DNA of 64,000 bases. It comes from Clostridium sp. MSJ-8 (lineage in GTDB: Bacteria; Bacillota; Clostridia; Clostridiales; Clostridiaceae). The position numbers were made by a program, and so were the translations under genes. Of this stretch, positions 1 to 9,414 are shown piece by piece; within the stretch, counting starts at the first letter, position 1, and each line of letters starts with the position of its first letter. The DNA is taken from assembly GCF_018918325.1 (NCBI RefSeq), contig NZ_JAHLQH010000049.1:152905-216904 (forward strand), given 5' to 3'. The notes under the pieces are model-generated. The model was given only the letters and a program-made list of their open reading frames with translations, ran no database searches and was not told the origin of the DNA.

Positions 1-695
1 ATATAGATTATGATAAGATAAAGGATAAAATTAATTCATTTATCACAGAATATAATATAGATAAAGAAGATTATTTAGATCTTGCTTGCGGAACTGGGAA
101 TGTTTCTATTAACATTGCACCAGAATTTAAAACAACTTATCTAGTAGATTTATCAGAAGAGATGCTAGATATAGCTTTTAATAAGTTTAAGAAAAACAAA
201 ATAAGAGCGAAGATGATATGTCAAGAGATGAGTGAGCTTAGCCTTAATCATACATTTGATTTGATAACATGTGTATTAGATTCAACTAATTATATTCTTG
301 AAGAGGAAGAGGTATTAGATTATTTTAAAAGTGTTAAGAATCACTTGAAGGATAATGGAATATTTGTATTTGACATTAATTCTTTCTATAAGATAACTGA
401 AGTTTTAGGCAATAATATATACACTTATAGTGAAGAGAAGATTTTTTATACTTGGGAGAATACATTAGATGAAGATAATATAGTGAATATGTTCTTGACT
501 TTCTTTGTTAAACAAGGAGAATATTATGAGCGATTTGAAGAAGAACATTATGAGAGAGCTTATTCTGAAACTAAGATAGAAGAATTATTAGAAGAAGCAG
601 AACTTAATGTATTACATAAGTATGATGGATATTCAGATGAAGAAGTTAATGACAAAAGTGAAAGAATATTATATGTAGTTAATAAGAAGAAATAA
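1..695 (+). CDS. class I SAM-dependent methyltransferase, 5'-truncated by the window
   Basis: The reading frame is open from base 3 and the true start lies outside the window. About 53 residues upstream of the first in-frame ATG at 162 are clearly coding. They contain the SAM-binding motif I DLACGTGN and, after it, the acidic end of strand 2 (VDLSEEML). The rest has the alternating strand/helix pattern of a Rossmann methyltransferase, including [11 protein letters not shown] and a later strand FVFDINSF. The substrate cannot be told from sequence. The gene ends 13 bp before hslO, which has its own ribosome site, so the two are probably co-transcribed. The family call is solid and the function open. 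Confidence 0.85.
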   Translation, partial: IDYDKIKDKINSFITEYNIDKEDYLDLACGTGNVSINIAPEFKTTYLVDLSEEMLDIAFNKFKKNKIRAKMICQEMSELSLNHTFDLITCVLDSTNYILEEEEVLDYFKSVKNHLKDNGIFVFDINSFYKITEVLGNNIYTYSEEKIFYTWENTLDEDNIVNMFLTFFVKQGEYYERFEEEHYERAYSETKIEELLEEAELNVLHKYDGYSDEEVNDKSERILYVVNKKK

Positions 696-708
696 GGAGA
701 GGATATTT

Positions 709-1596
709 ATGGATAAGTTAATAAGAGGAACTGCCAAAAATGGAATGGTTAGAGTATTAGGAGCTATAACAACAGACACTGTTAATTATGGAGCTAGTGT
801 TCATAATTGTACTCCAGTTGCTGCAGCAGCTTTTGGTAGAATGTTAACAGCAGGCGTACTATTAGGAAGTACTCTTAAGTCTGATAAAGAAGTAGTTACA
901 ACTAAAATAAATGGTGGAGGACCTATTAATGGTATAACTGTTACTGCATATAGTGATGGACATGTAAAAGGTTATGTAGGGAATCCATATGTGGATCTAC
1001 CACTTAATGATAAACATAAATTAGATGTAGGTGGTGCTGTAGGTGTAAATGGATTATTATATGTTATAAAGGATTTAGGAATGAAAGATCCATATGTAGG
1101 ACAAGTGCCTATTCATTCTGGAGAAATTGCAGAAGATTTTTCATACTATTTTACAATATCAGAACAAACTCCATCAGCAGTATCATTAGGAGTATTAGTT
1201 GATAAAGACTTAAGTATAAAAGCAGCTGGTGGTTTTATAATTCAAATGATGCCAGATGCAGATCCATTGCTAGCAGATTTATTAACATATAGACTAGAAG
1301 AGATTCCTTCTATAACAACTATGATAAGTGAAGGTAAAACTATTGAAGAAATATTAGAATATGTATTTGAAGGAATGGATTTAAAATTATCAGATGAAGT
1401 TATAACTCCTTCATATTATTGTGATTGTACTAGAGAAAGAATAGAAAAGGCTCTTATAAGTATAGGTGAAAAAGATTTAAGAGAGATATATGATGATGGA
1501 AAAGAAGAAGAGCTTGTATGTCACTTCTGTAATAAAAAGTATAAATTTACTCATGAACAAATAGGTGAGATATTAAAGAAAGCAACAGAAAAGTAA
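709..1596 (+). CDS. hslO: Hsp33 redox-regulated chaperone
   Basis: This is a full-length Hsp33 (295 aa), a cytosolic holdase activated by oxidation. The N-terminal domain begins [16 protein letters not shown], typical of the family. The C-terminal zinc switch has the four expected cysteines: C238 and C240 as CDC, then C271 and C274 as CHFC. In the family, oxidation of these cysteines releases zinc and unmasks the chaperone surface. The ATG is preceded by AAGGAGAGG. The gene follows the methyltransferase with a 13-bp gap and is closed by a strong terminator at 1604–1640. Confidence 0.95.
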   Translation: MDKLIRGTAKNGMVRVLGAITTDTVNYGASVHNCTPVAAAAFGRMLTAGVLLGSTLKSDKEVVTTKINGGGPINGITVTAYSDGHVKGYVGNPYVDLPLNDKHKLDVGGAVGVNGLLYVIKDLGMKDPYVGQVPIHSGEIAEDFSYYFTISEQTPSAVSLGVLVDKDLSIKAAGGFIIQMMPDADPLLADLLTYRLEEIPSITTMISEGKTIEEILEYVFEGMDLKLSDEVITPSYYCDCTRERIEKALISIGEKDLREIYDDGKEEELVCHFCNKKYKFTHEQIGEILKKATEK

Positions 1597-1603
1597 ATAT
1601 AAC

Positions 1604-1640
1604 AAAATCGTCAAGGCTTCATATTTGCCTTGACGATTTT
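1604..1640 (+). terminator. rho-independent terminator after hslO
   Basis: AAAATCGTCAAGGC pairs with GCCTTGACGATTTT around an 8-nt loop, and a T-rich tail follows. It starts 8 bp after the hslO stop. Because the stem is flanked by A and T runs, it may also serve the convergent small gene at 1662–1853. Confidence 0.9.
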
Positions 1641-1661
1641 ATTTTTATATTCAAATAGAGA

Positions 1662-1853
1662 TTACCATAAGGTGTAAATAGTTATAGCTAAGGTGCTGAA
1701 AATAACTACACTAGATGCTATAGATAACAAAGAAATTGTTTTTAGTTTTACTCTTTTCTGTTTGTATCCTATATATGCTGAACTAATTATGGTATAACTC
1801 ATCATCAATTCCATTATTATTATAAATATAACAAAATACTTTAAATAAAACAT
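1662..1853 (-). CDS. small two-helix membrane protein, unknown function
   Basis: A 63-residue protein with two hydrophobic segments (about residues 4–28 and 40–61) separated by a short basic loop (YKQKRVKLK). The start is supported by AAGGAGG 8 nt upstream of the ATG at 1853 on the minus strand. No family is recognised. It sits alone, convergent with hslO, with non-coding DNA between it and the next minus-strand gene. The good ribosome site and clean two-helix topology argue for a real gene. Confidence 0.65.
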   Translation of the reverse strand: MFYLKYFVIFIIIMELMMSYTIISSAYIGYKQKRVKLKTISLLSIASSVVIFSTLAITIYTLW

Positions 1854-1974
1854 GCTAAAATACCTCCTTAATGTGATATTAAAATAGTATGTGTAGTATT
1901 GCTTTTGAAATTCGAATTATAGTTAGTATATAATTAATTTTATCAAATATAGAAAAAATAAACAAATAATATTT

Positions 1975-2673
1975 TTATCCTATTATATATATACTGCCAC
2001 GGTCTATTAACTTGCCTTGAGATAAATATATGGGTTTAACATCATACTTATATAGAAAATCATATACTTCTCTACCGTAAGCATAATATTGTAGGTTACC
2101 AAAGAATGCCATAGTATTATTGTTTATAAGCCCACCAGTTCCACCAATGAATCCATAATTCATTGAAGGTAATATAATATCGCCAGGTGGTATAAGAAGC
2201 ACATCAAAATTTTCTTTTTTTAGAGCATTAGCAATTCCTTTGTCGCTAGTAATTATCGCTTTTTGATTTACAATTAAGACAGAACACTTACTATATCCTT
2301 GTTTGACATTTATTAGCGTCTTATTTTTTATGTTATCTAAAAGATTTTTATCTGTATATTTTAAATTATGAATAAAATAATTGTCTAGAACAATTCCGTT
2401 TAAAATAATATCTCCAGGATATGAATATTTTAAATCATCATTGGAAAAGATATATTTAATATTGAATTTATCAAGTGTATTGCAGAAATCTTTATCCATA
2501 GATTTGTGAATAATAATAGTATTTTTTGAGATGATATTCATTTGAATGTCTACATGTCCATTAATTGCATCATATACATTAGTGGTTTTAGGAACAATTA
2601 TTGGTGTTAAGCCTTGTTTTACTATGTTATCTATTTCTTCATTTGAACATCTATAATCTAAGAAACAATACAT
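1975..2673 (-). CDS. GME-fold protein, DUF6873-like, function unknown
   Basis: A soluble 232-aa protein started by ATG with AGGAGG at the proper distance. It has repeated strand-rich blocks and a C-terminal Gly-rich stretch (GFIGGTGGLINNNTMAFFGN). This resembles the clostridial family annotated as DUF6873, placed in the guanidino-group modifying enzyme (amidinotransferase/deiminase) fold. I make that assignment from memory of the family and could not check it. No enzymatic function is claimed. It is a single gene divergent from ytxC, with about 210 bp between them. Confidence 0.65.
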   Translation of the reverse strand: MYCFLDYRCSNEEIDNIVKQGLTPIIVPKTTNVYDAINGHVDIQMNIISKNTIIIHKSMDKDFCNTLDKFNIKYIFSNDDLKYSYPGDIILNGIVLDNYFIHNLKYTDKNLLDNIKNKTLINVKQGYSKCSVLIVNQKAIITSDKGIANALKKENFDVLLIPPGDIILPSMNYGFIGGTGGLINNNTMAFFGNLQYYAYGREVYDFLYKYDVKPIYLSQGKLIDRGSIYIIG

Positions 2674-2882
2674 AATTTCCTCCTGTTAGATTTTGTTTTT
2701 TCTTATCTATAAAAATACTATCATTTTGTAATAAAATCAAATTTAAACATTGTGTTTATTTAGAACTAATGTATAGTAAGTGCCGTAATATAAAATATAA
2801 ATAACTATCATTGAACTATTATAATATTTTGAATATAGAAAAAAATAAAGACCATACTATAATTAGAAGGGAGTGAGAACCC

Positions 2883-3785
2883 ATGCTTGTACTAAAAATA
2901 GTTTATAATAAAGAAATGGACTTTGCAAAAGAACTACAGGATATGAAAAATTCATTTGATAGTAAAAATATTTCTATTGGAATAGTAGAAATGGAAGAAG
3001 GTAGCTCTAGAATAGTAAAAATAATGTGTGATGATTCTACCTACAACTCAAATATATCAGAGAAGATATTATTATATGTTAGCAATATTTTATTTAATGT
3101 TGTGGTAGTAGAGTATAGGAAGAAGGAACTATACGACTATATAACAGAAAATTATTTTTTCCTTAAACAAGAAGAAATATTAGATATAGAGCAAAATATA
3201 ATAGATGTATTAGAAACAAGAGAAAAGCCTAGTGAAGAAATATTTATTTATTGCTATAATATGATACATTCTATTATAGACAAGATAAAATCATGTGTGA
3301 GTGAGAATGACACAATAAATTTTAATGGATTTATTACCTTTAGAATGAGAGAATTGAGAGAAGATATAGAATCTATAGTTGACAAGATTATAGAGAAATA
3401 TATAATAGATAAAGAATATGAGGAATTTATTAGGCTTCTTAAATATTTTGTAGATATTCAAGAATGTAAGATAGATGAAGTTAGAATTAAGATTACTTCT
3501 TGTGGATTATATATTGTTGAAGATCAAGATGGTAATGATATGCTTAAGGTATATCTTAAAGAACTTGCAGATACAGAGCTTAATATTGTAGATGCCAATG
3601 TTGAGGATATACTTATAAGTGGACTTATAACTAGTGTACCGAAGAAGATTAAGATATATGGTTATGATAATTGTAATAATAAAGAATTTCTCAGGACATT
3701 AGAGCAAGTATTTGAAGATAGAATTATATTTTGTGAGAATACAGATAAATATAAATTATCTAAAAATAAAGTGTTGACAGAGTAA
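2883..3785 (+). CDS. ytxC: YtxC-family sporulation-associated protein
   Basis: A 300-aa protein with the YtxC family core, FNGFITFRMRELREDI followed by IDKEYEEFIRLLKYFVDIQ (about residues 150–200). In Bacillus and Clostridium the gene lies beside the infC–rpmI–rplT region, as it does here. The family is tied to sporulation but its biochemical role is not known. There is no signal peptide or membrane segment. The start is ATG with AGAAGGGAGTGAG upstream. The next operon begins with its own leader 25 bp downstream. Confidence 0.85.
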   Translation: MLVLKIVYNKEMDFAKELQDMKNSFDSKNISIGIVEMEEGSSRIVKIMCDDSTYNSNISEKILLYVSNILFNVVVVEYRKKELYDYITENYFFLKQEEILDIEQNIIDVLETREKPSEEIFIYCYNMIHSIIDKIKSCVSENDTINFNGFITFRMRELREDIESIVDKIIEKYIIDKEYEEFIRLLKYFVDIQECKIDEVRIKITSCGLYIVEDQDGNDMLKVYLKELADTELNIVDANVEDILISGLITSVPKKIKIYGYDNCNNKEFLRTLEQVFEDRIIFCENTDKYKLSKNKVLTE

Positions 3786-3809
3786 TAAATAGATGATACA
3801 ATAATTAAC

Positions 3810-3927
3810 GTTGAGAAGAAGAAACAAGCCGTTTCTCACCTTGCAGCACTTGTTTAGTAGCTAGCATGGTTAGCATTAAGTAGATTTACTATTTGATAAT
3901 AACAGACGGCATATGCCGTCTTTTTTA
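3810..3927 (+). promoter_or_regulatory. L20-type leader / attenuator of the infC operon
   Basis: The untranslated region before infC is structured and ends in an attenuator hairpin (AGACGGCA/TGCCGTCT at 3904–3921) followed by six T's. Firmicute infC–rpmI–rplT operons usually carry an L20-binding leader that ends in such a terminator, where excess L20 promotes termination. Position, length and terminator match that class. The internal pairing was not computed, so the exact Rfam assignment is an inference. Confidence 0.7.
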
Positions 3928-3973
3928 TTATATATTATAGAATATTTGCTTTTTTATTTCGGAGGTGAAAACT

Positions 3974-4489
3974 ATCAATAATAAAAAATATATTGTTAAT
4001 GAAGACATAAAAGAAAAAGAAGTAAGAGTAATTAATAATGATGGTGCTCAGTTAGGAATCATGAATATTAAGGATGCCCTTAGAAAAGCAGAAGATGCAG
4101 ACTTAGATTTAGTTATGATTTCGCCTAATGCAAAACCAGCAGTATGTAAGATCATGGATGTCGGTAAGTATATATATGAGCAATCAAAGAAAGAAAAAGA
4201 AGCTAAAAAGAATCAAAAAGTTATGAATATCAAGGAAATCAGAGTTAGTATTAACATTGAAGAACATGATATCGCAATTAAAGCTAAAAATGCTAAAAAG
4301 TTCTTAGAAGATGGGGATAAAGTTAAAATCACTGTCAGATTTAGAGGAAGAGAAATGGAACTTTCTCATATGGGATTAAAAATCTTAGATAACTTCGCTG
4401 AGAAGTTAGCAGAAGTTTCAACAGTTGAGAAACCTGCTAAAAAAGAAGGAAGAAGCATGACAATGGTTTTAGGCCCTAAGAAGGCTTAA
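3974..4489 (+). CDS. infC: translation initiation factor IF-3, ATC start codon
   Basis: IF3 (about 171 aa) inspects start codons on the 30S subunit. The N- and C-domains are complete, from [19 protein letters not shown] through the linker to the C-terminal RGREM(E)LSHMG block. A GTG at 3965 would overlap the Shine–Dalgarno GGAGGTG (3961–3967). The ATC at 3974 lies 6 nt after it, so ATC is the likely start. Rare starts (ATT, ATC) on infC are known and let IF3 repress its own translation. It is followed by rpmI and rplT. Confidence 0.93.
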   Translation: MNNKKYIVNEDIKEKEVRVINNDGAQLGIMNIKDALRKAEDADLDLVMISPNAKPAVCKIMDVGKYIYEQSKKEKEAKKNQKVMNIKEIRVSINIEEHDIAIKAKNAKKFLEDGDKVKITVRFRGREMELSHMGLKILDNFAEKLAEVSTVEKPAKKEGRSMTMVLGPKKA

Positions 4490-4510
4490 ACTGAGAGGAG
4501 GAAACATAAA

Positions 4511-4708
4511 ATGCCAAAAATGAAAAGCCATAGAGGTGCAGCAAAGAGATTTAGAAAAACAGGAACTGGAAAGTTAAAGAGATCTAAAGCTTTCACAAGT
4601 CATATCTTAACAAAGAAGAGCGCTAAGAGAAAGAGAAATCTTAGAAAAGCTGGATATGTATCAACTACTCAAGAAAAAGTAATGAAGAAATTATTACCAT
4701 ACCTATAG
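4511..4708 (+). CDS. rpmI: 50S ribosomal protein L35
   Basis: This 65-residue basic protein starts [20 protein letters not shown], diagnostic of L35. The ribosome site GAGAGGAGG lies upstream. It is the second gene of the infC operon, 21 bp after infC. Confidence 0.98.
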   Translation: MPKMKSHRGAAKRFRKTGTGKLKRSKAFTSHILTKKSAKRKRNLRKAGYVSTTQEKVMKKLLPYL

Positions 4709-4734
4709 GATATAGAACACAGGAGGTTTAAGAA

Positions 4735-5094
4735 ATGGCAAGAGTTAAGAGAGCTGTAAACGCTCGTAAGAATCATAAAAAAGTATTAAAGCTTGCAAAA
4801 GGATACTACGGTGGAAAGAGCAAGCTATTTAAGACTGCTAATGAATCAGTTATAAGAGGATTAAGAAATGCTTATGTAGGAAGAAGATTAAAGAAGAGAG
4901 ACTACAGAAAGCTATGGATAGCAAGAATTAATGCTGCTGCAAGAATGAACGACATGTCTTATTCAAAATTCATGAACGGAATCAAAAAAGCAGGAATTGA
5001 TATAAACAGAAAGATGCTTTCTGAAATAGCTATCAATGATCCAAAAGCATTTGCAGAATTAGTAGCAGTTGCTAAGAAACAATTAGAAGCTTAA
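4735..5094 (+). CDS. rplT: 50S ribosomal protein L20
   Basis: The 119-aa protein begins [28 protein letters not shown] sequence, very basic at the N-terminus, typical of L20. L20 is an early assembly protein on 23S rRNA and in Firmicutes the autogenous repressor of this operon through the leader. The ribosome site is AGGAGG. The operon ends with the hairpin at 5107. Confidence 0.98.
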   Translation: MARVKRAVNARKNHKKVLKLAKGYYGGKSKLFKTANESVIRGLRNAYVGRRLKKRDYRKLWIARINAAARMNDMSYSKFMNGIKKAGIDINRKMLSEIAINDPKAFAELVAVAKKQLEA

Positions 5095-5106
5095 GACAAA
5101 TTATGG

Positions 5107-5137
5107 ATGCGGCAAAGTACTTGTCGCATTTTTTTTA
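5107..5137 (+). terminator. rho-independent terminator after rplT
   Basis: ATGCGGCAA pairs with TTGTCGCAT (one G·T) around a 5-nt loop, followed by eight T's. The frame of the next gene reads open through this hairpin, but its start belongs further down at 5188. Confidence 0.92.
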
Positions 5138-5187
5138 CTCTAATAGGAAGTTATATTTGCTACTATAATTGTGAGGTGGTTATATAT

Positions 5188-6537
5188 ATGGAAAATACTA
5201 AAAAAAAACATAGAAGATTTAATGAAGTTCAAATACTTGCTTTAGGATTTATAATAATAATATTAGTAGGAGCATTAATATTATCACTTCCTATATCATC
5301 TAGAAGTGGTAAAAGTACTAATTTTTTAGATTCATTGTTTACTGCAACTTCTTCAGTTTGTGTAACAGGACTTATAACATTAGATACGGGAACATATTGG
5401 AATACATTTGGTCAATCTGTTATATTGTTCTTAATTGAAATTGGCGGACTTGGATTTATGTCTCTTACAACATTTATATATATTATCATAGGTAAAAAAA
5501 TTACTTTAAGAGATAGAATGATAGTACAAGAAGCTATTAATGTTTTTGATATACAAGGAATAGTAAGAATGGTTAAAGGTATACTATTATTTACTGTTAT
5601 AGTGCAAGGAATAGGTGCAATAGCACTTGGTTTTATATTTATTCCTGATTATGGATTAAGTAAAGGAATATTTTATAGCATATTTCATTCTGTATCTGCT
5701 TTTTGTAATGCAGGATTTGATCTTATAGGTAATTTTAATAGTATTACAGGTTATAATACTAATACTTTATTTATACTTGTGATAAGCGCTCTTGTAATAA
5801 TAGGTGGATTAGGGTTTAGTACTATATCAAATATATATCAAACAAGAAATAGAAAAAGGTTATCAGTTAATACTAAATTGGTAATTACAACTACAATTAC
5901 CTTATTAGCTATAGGAACTATTGCATTTTTCTTTTTAGAATATAATAATCCAGAAACATTAGGCAATATGACTTTTAAGAATAAGTTATTAAATGCATTC
6001 TTTTCGGCTGTTACTCCTAGAACCGCTGGATTCAATTCTATATCTACTGGAGGCATGACAGATTCTAGTAAGATATTAACTATAATGCTTATGTTTATAG
6101 GAGGTTCACCAGGTTCAACAGCTGGTGGTATTAAAACAACTACTATAGGGCTTATTATACTTACTATAATTTGTGTTATAAAAGGAAGAGATGACACAGA
6201 AGCTTTTGGACGAAGATTTAGCAAGGAAATAGTATATAAAGCATTCACTTTATTTGCAATTGCAATTGGAATAGTTTTTGTAGTTACGTTTATATTGGTA
6301 ATTGCAGAACAAGGAGAAGATTATATTGATTTGTTGTATGAAGCTACTTCAGCATTTGGAACTGTTGGAATAACTACAGGAGTTACTCAGAGGTTAGATG
6401 TAATTGGTAAAATAGTAATAATCATATCTATGTATATAGGAAGAGTAGGACCTCTTACAATAATTTTTGCATTAACTAAGAAGAAAAAGAAAAAAATAAG
6501 TTATAAGTATCCAGAAGGGAAATTATTAATTGGGTAG
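5188..6537 (+). CDS. ktrB: KtrB/TrkH-family K+ transporter subunit
   Basis: A 449-aa multi-pass membrane protein, the ion-conducting subunit of a Ktr K+ uptake system. The four selectivity-filter loops with their conserved Gly are visible: SSVCVTGL, SAFCNAGFD, TPRTAGFN and SAFGTVGIT. I set the start at the ATG at 5188, preceded by GAGGTGG. An upstream in-frame ATG at 5107 would run through the rplT terminator and is not credible. ktrA follows 12 bp later. Confidence 0.93.
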   Translation: MENTKKKHRRFNEVQILALGFIIIILVGALILSLPISSRSGKSTNFLDSLFTATSSVCVTGLITLDTGTYWNTFGQSVILFLIEIGGLGFMSLTTFIYIIIGKKITLRDRMIVQEAINVFDIQGIVRMVKGILLFTVIVQGIGAIALGFIFIPDYGLSKGIFYSIFHSVSAFCNAGFDLIGNFNSITGYNTNTLFILVISALVIIGGLGFSTISNIYQTRNRKRLSVNTKLVITTTITLLAIGTIAFFFLEYNNPETLGNMTFKNKLLNAFFSAVTPRTAGFNSISTGGMTDSSKILTIMLMFIGGSPGSTAGGIKTTTIGLIILTIICVIKGRDDTEAFGRRFSKEIVYKAFTLFAIAIGIVFVVTFILVIAEQGEDYIDLLYEATSAFGTVGITTGVTQRLDVIGKIVIIISMYIGRVGPLTIIFALTKKKKKKISYKYPEGKLLIG

Positions 6538-6549
6538 AGGTGATAGAAA

Positions 6550-7221
6550 ATGACTAAGAAACAATTTGCAGTAATAGGATTGGGGAGATTTGGTAGGTCT
6601 CTTGCTAAGACATTATACGAATTAGGGCATGATGTGTTAGTTATAGATAAAGATGAAGATATAGTAGAAGAAATGGTTGAATTAGCTACAAAAGCTATAT
6701 GTATGGATGTTACAGATAAAGACCAATTATTATCATTAGGACTTAGAAATTTTGATATAGTCATAGTAAGTATAGGAGATGATCTAGAATCAAATGTGCT
6801 TATAACTCTGAATTTAAAAGAAATAGGAGTTAAAAATATAATATGTAAAGCTAAAAATGAAATGTGCGAAAAAGTTTTAATGAAGATAGGTGCAGATAAA
6901 GTAGTATTACCAGAGAAAGATATGGGAATAAGAATGGCATATAATCTTGTATCTTCAAGTGTATTAGATTATATTCAATTATCAGATGAATACGGGGTAA
7001 TGGAAATAGGAATAGCTAAGAGCTGGGAAAACAAAACACTTATTGACTTGGAACTTCGTAAAAAATATGATATTAATGTTGTTGCTATAAAATCCAATAA
7101 TTCAATAAATGTTAATCCTAATGCTGAAGATATAATAAAAGCAAATGACATATTAGTAGTTATAGGAAGTCGAAAGAGTTTAAATAAACTAGAAAATATC
7201 TCAGTTAATAAGAAGATATGA
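6550..7221 (+). CDS. ktrA: KtrA/TrkA-type regulatory subunit (RCK)
   Basis: The 223-aa cytosolic gating subunit begins KQFAVIGLGRFGRSLAKTL, a GxGxxG nucleotide-binding Rossmann (RCK-N) motif. The acidic end of the second strand (VIDKDED) and a TrkA_C domain from about residue 140 follow. In the family, ATP/ADP at RCK-N controls KtrB opening, and the C domain often binds c-di-AMP. It lies 12 bp after ktrB with a GAGGTGATAG ribosome site. Confidence 0.93.
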   Translation: MTKKQFAVIGLGRFGRSLAKTLYELGHDVLVIDKDEDIVEEMVELATKAICMDVTDKDQLLSLGLRNFDIVIVSIGDDLESNVLITLNLKEIGVKNIICKAKNEMCEKVLMKIGADKVVLPEKDMGIRMAYNLVSSSVLDYIQLSDEYGVMEIGIAKSWENKTLIDLELRKKYDINVVAIKSNNSINVNPNAEDIIKANDILVVIGSRKSLNKLENISVNKKI

Positions 7222-7231
7222 GGTGAAACAT

Positions 7232-8023
7232 TTGATAAAAATAGAAAGTAAAGAAAACAATCTATTTAAAGAAACTAAGAAATTAAAAGATAGACGTGGA
7301 AGAAATAAAAATAAAAAATATTTAATAGAAGGCTTTAGGATAGTGCAAGAAGCATTTAAAGCAGGAATTAATGTTGATAGAGTTTTTGTTTCATGTTCTT
7401 CTGAAGATAAGATTGAAGAATACCTAGGTGAATACATTAATGATACAAAAATATATATACTAAAAGATGAATTGCTAAATGAATTATGTCAGACTGAGAA
7501 CCCTCAAGGGATAGTTGCAGTATTAGATATAGGCAATTCTATAGTTAATAAAGAAGGATCGTTTTATTTATTATGTGATAAAGTTCAAGACCCTGGAAAC
7601 TTAGGTACTATAATTCGTACAGCTCATGCTGCAGGAGTTGATGGAATAATACTTACTAAAGGAACAGTAGATGTATATAATCCTAAGGTTATAAGAGCTA
7701 CAATGGGATCGATATTCTATATTCCTATAATATTAGATGATGAAGAATATTCTCAAACAAAGGAATTAATAGATCAAGGTTTTTCTATGTTAGCTACATC
7801 ATTACAAGGAGAAAAGAATTTCTTTGAAGAAGATTTAACTGGTAAAATAATTATATCTATGGGCAATGAAGGTAATGGTGTTAGTGAGGAAATATATAAT
7901 TTAAGTGATAAAAAAGTGAAAATCCCTATGCCAGGTGGAGCTGAATCATTAAATGTGTCTGTTGCAACAGCAATAATATTATATGAAAAAGTAAGACAAA
8001 AAACAGTTGAATTTATTAGATAA
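7232..8023 (+). CDS. TrmH/SpoU-family RNA 2'-O-methyltransferase (YsgA-like)
   Basis: The C-terminal SPOUT domain is clear: LLCDKVQDPGNLGTIIRTA (motif 1), then SMGNEGNGVS (motif 2) and IPMPGGAESLNVSVATAI (motif 3), which form the trefoil-knot SAM site. An N-terminal substrate-binding domain with a basic KDRRGRNKNKKYLIEG segment precedes it. TTG at 7232 lies 6 nt after GAGGTG, whereas GTG at 7223 overlaps that ribosome site, so I take TTG (263 aa). The position just before pheST matches B. subtilis ysgA. The RNA target is unknown. Confidence 0.88.
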   Translation: MIKIESKENNLFKETKKLKDRRGRNKNKKYLIEGFRIVQEAFKAGINVDRVFVSCSSEDKIEEYLGEYINDTKIYILKDELLNELCQTENPQGIVAVLDIGNSIVNKEGSFYLLCDKVQDPGNLGTIIRTAHAAGVDGIILTKGTVDVYNPKVIRATMGSIFYIPIILDDEEYSQTKELIDQGFSMLATSLQGEKNFFEEDLTGKIIISMGNEGNGVSEEIYNLSDKKVKIPMPGGAESLNVSVATAIILYEKVRQKTVEFIR

Positions 8024-8057
8024 TATGGTTATAATAATTAAGTATATGAAAGAAATG

Positions 8058-8301
8058 TAGATGAAGAGAGTAGATGTTTCGAGACATATAGGGAGAGAAG
8101 GTCATAGACTGTAAGCCTTCTTATGGCAAGTAGCATTGAAGTTCACTTCGTAGTTCTAGCTGTGAACATTTTAGTAGTAGCTAGCGGTTTAAACCGTTAT
8201 ATTTTATTTGAGAGAACATTCTATAATGAATGTTAATTAGGGTGGTAACGCGGATATTTTCGTCCCTTTGTTCGTTTTGAACATAGGGGCGTTTTATTTT
8301 G
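8058..8301 (+). promoter_or_regulatory. T-box leader controlling pheST
   Basis: The invariant T-box AGGGTGGTAACGCGG is at 8239–8253. It is followed by the terminator CGTCCCT...AGGGGCG (about 8261–8293) with a T-rich tail, whose 5' side would alternatively pair in the antiterminator. Stem I lies at about 8060–8165 and includes an AGTAGATG element. A TTC followed by A at 8142–8145 is a plausible Phe specifier, in keeping with the downstream pheST genes. Uncharged tRNA-Phe would stabilise the antiterminator. Confidence 0.95.
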
Positions 8302-8363
8302 TACTATAAAGGAAATTATATAATTAATAATACCATCTACATAAGAAAGGAGATAATTAAATA

Positions 8364-9383
8364 ATGAAAGAAAAATTAAAAGCCATTGAAGAATTAGCAT
8401 TAAAAGCAATACAAGATGCTAAAGAAAGTGCTGAACTAGAAGATTTAAGAATTAAGTATTTAGGTAAAAAAGGTGAATTAACTACTATTTTAAGAAGTAT
8501 GGGTAATGTATCAAAAGAAGAAAGACCTATAGTGGGTAAAATGGTAAATGATGTTAAGAAAATAGTTGAAGAAAAATTAGATGCTGCTAAGGCAACTATA
8601 AAAGAAGCAGAGAAGAATGCAAAATTAAAAAATGAAATTATAGATGTAACTATGCCTGGTAATAAAAAGGTTATAGGTAACAAACATCCAGTTGAATTAA
8701 CAATAGATAGAATAAAAGATATATTTATTTCTATGGGGTTTGCAGTAGAAGATGGTCCAGAAGTTGAACTTGATTATTATAACTTCGAAGCATTAAATAT
8801 ACCTAAGAATCATCCGGCTAGAAGTGAACAAGATACATTTTATATAAATGATAATTTGGTTCTTAGAACTCAAACATCAGGAGTTCAAGTAAGAACTATG
8901 GAGAATCAAAAGCCACCAATTAAAATGATATCACCTGGAAAGGTATATAGAGCAGATTCAGTTGATGCAACACACTCACCTATATTCCACCAAATGGAAG
9001 GATTGGTTATAGATAAAAATGTTACATTTGCTGATTTAAAAGGAACATTAGAGTTATTCTGTAAGAAGATGTTTGGAGATAAGGTTAAGACTAAGTTTAG
9101 ACCTCACCATTTCCCATTTACAGAACCATCAGCAGAAATGGATGCTACATGTTTTGTATGTGGAGGAAAAGGCTGTAACGTATGTAAAGGATCAGGTTGG
9201 ATAGAATTATTAGGTTGTGGAATGGTTCATCCTCAAGTATTAAAAAATGGTGGAATAGATCCAGAAGAATATAGTGGATTCGCATTTGGATTCGGAATAG
9301 ATAGAATGGTTATGTTAAGCTATGGATTAGATGATATACGATTACTATATGAGAGTGATATGAGATTCTTAAATCAATTCTAA
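8364..9383 (+). CDS. pheS: phenylalanine--tRNA ligase alpha subunit
   Basis: PheS (339 aa) has an N-terminal coiled-coil arm (about residues 1–85) that contacts tRNA. The class II catalytic core follows, with motif 2 region [24 protein letters not shown] sequence and motif 3 [14 protein letters not shown]. It forms an α2β2 heterotetramer with PheT. The ribosome site AAGGAGAT precedes the ATG. It is expressed from the T-box leader. Confidence 0.97.
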   Translation: MKEKLKAIEELALKAIQDAKESAELEDLRIKYLGKKGELTTILRSMGNVSKEERPIVGKMVNDVKKIVEEKLDAAKATIKEAEKNAKLKNEIIDVTMPGNKKVIGNKHPVELTIDRIKDIFISMGFAVEDGPEVELDYYNFEALNIPKNHPARSEQDTFYINDNLVLRTQTSGVQVRTMENQKPPIKMISPGKVYRADSVDATHSPIFHQMEGLVIDKNVTFADLKGTLELFCKKMFGDKVKTKFRPHHFPFTEPSAEMDATCFVCGGKGCNVCKGSGWIELLGCGMVHPQVLKNGGIDPEEYSGFAFGFGIDRMVMLSYGLDDIRLLYESDMRFLNQF

Positions 9384-9414
9384 GAGATGGAAATAAGGAC
9401 GGAGGAAATAAAAA

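Noticed and set aside
5107..5187. Upstream start for ktrB at 5107
   Set aside because: It would translate the rplT terminator hairpin, and the codons there match nothing in KtrB; GAGGTGG supports 5188.
5838..6248. 136-aa frame on the minus strand inside ktrB
   Set aside because: It lies wholly within the conserved KtrB gene, with no ribosome site or family match.
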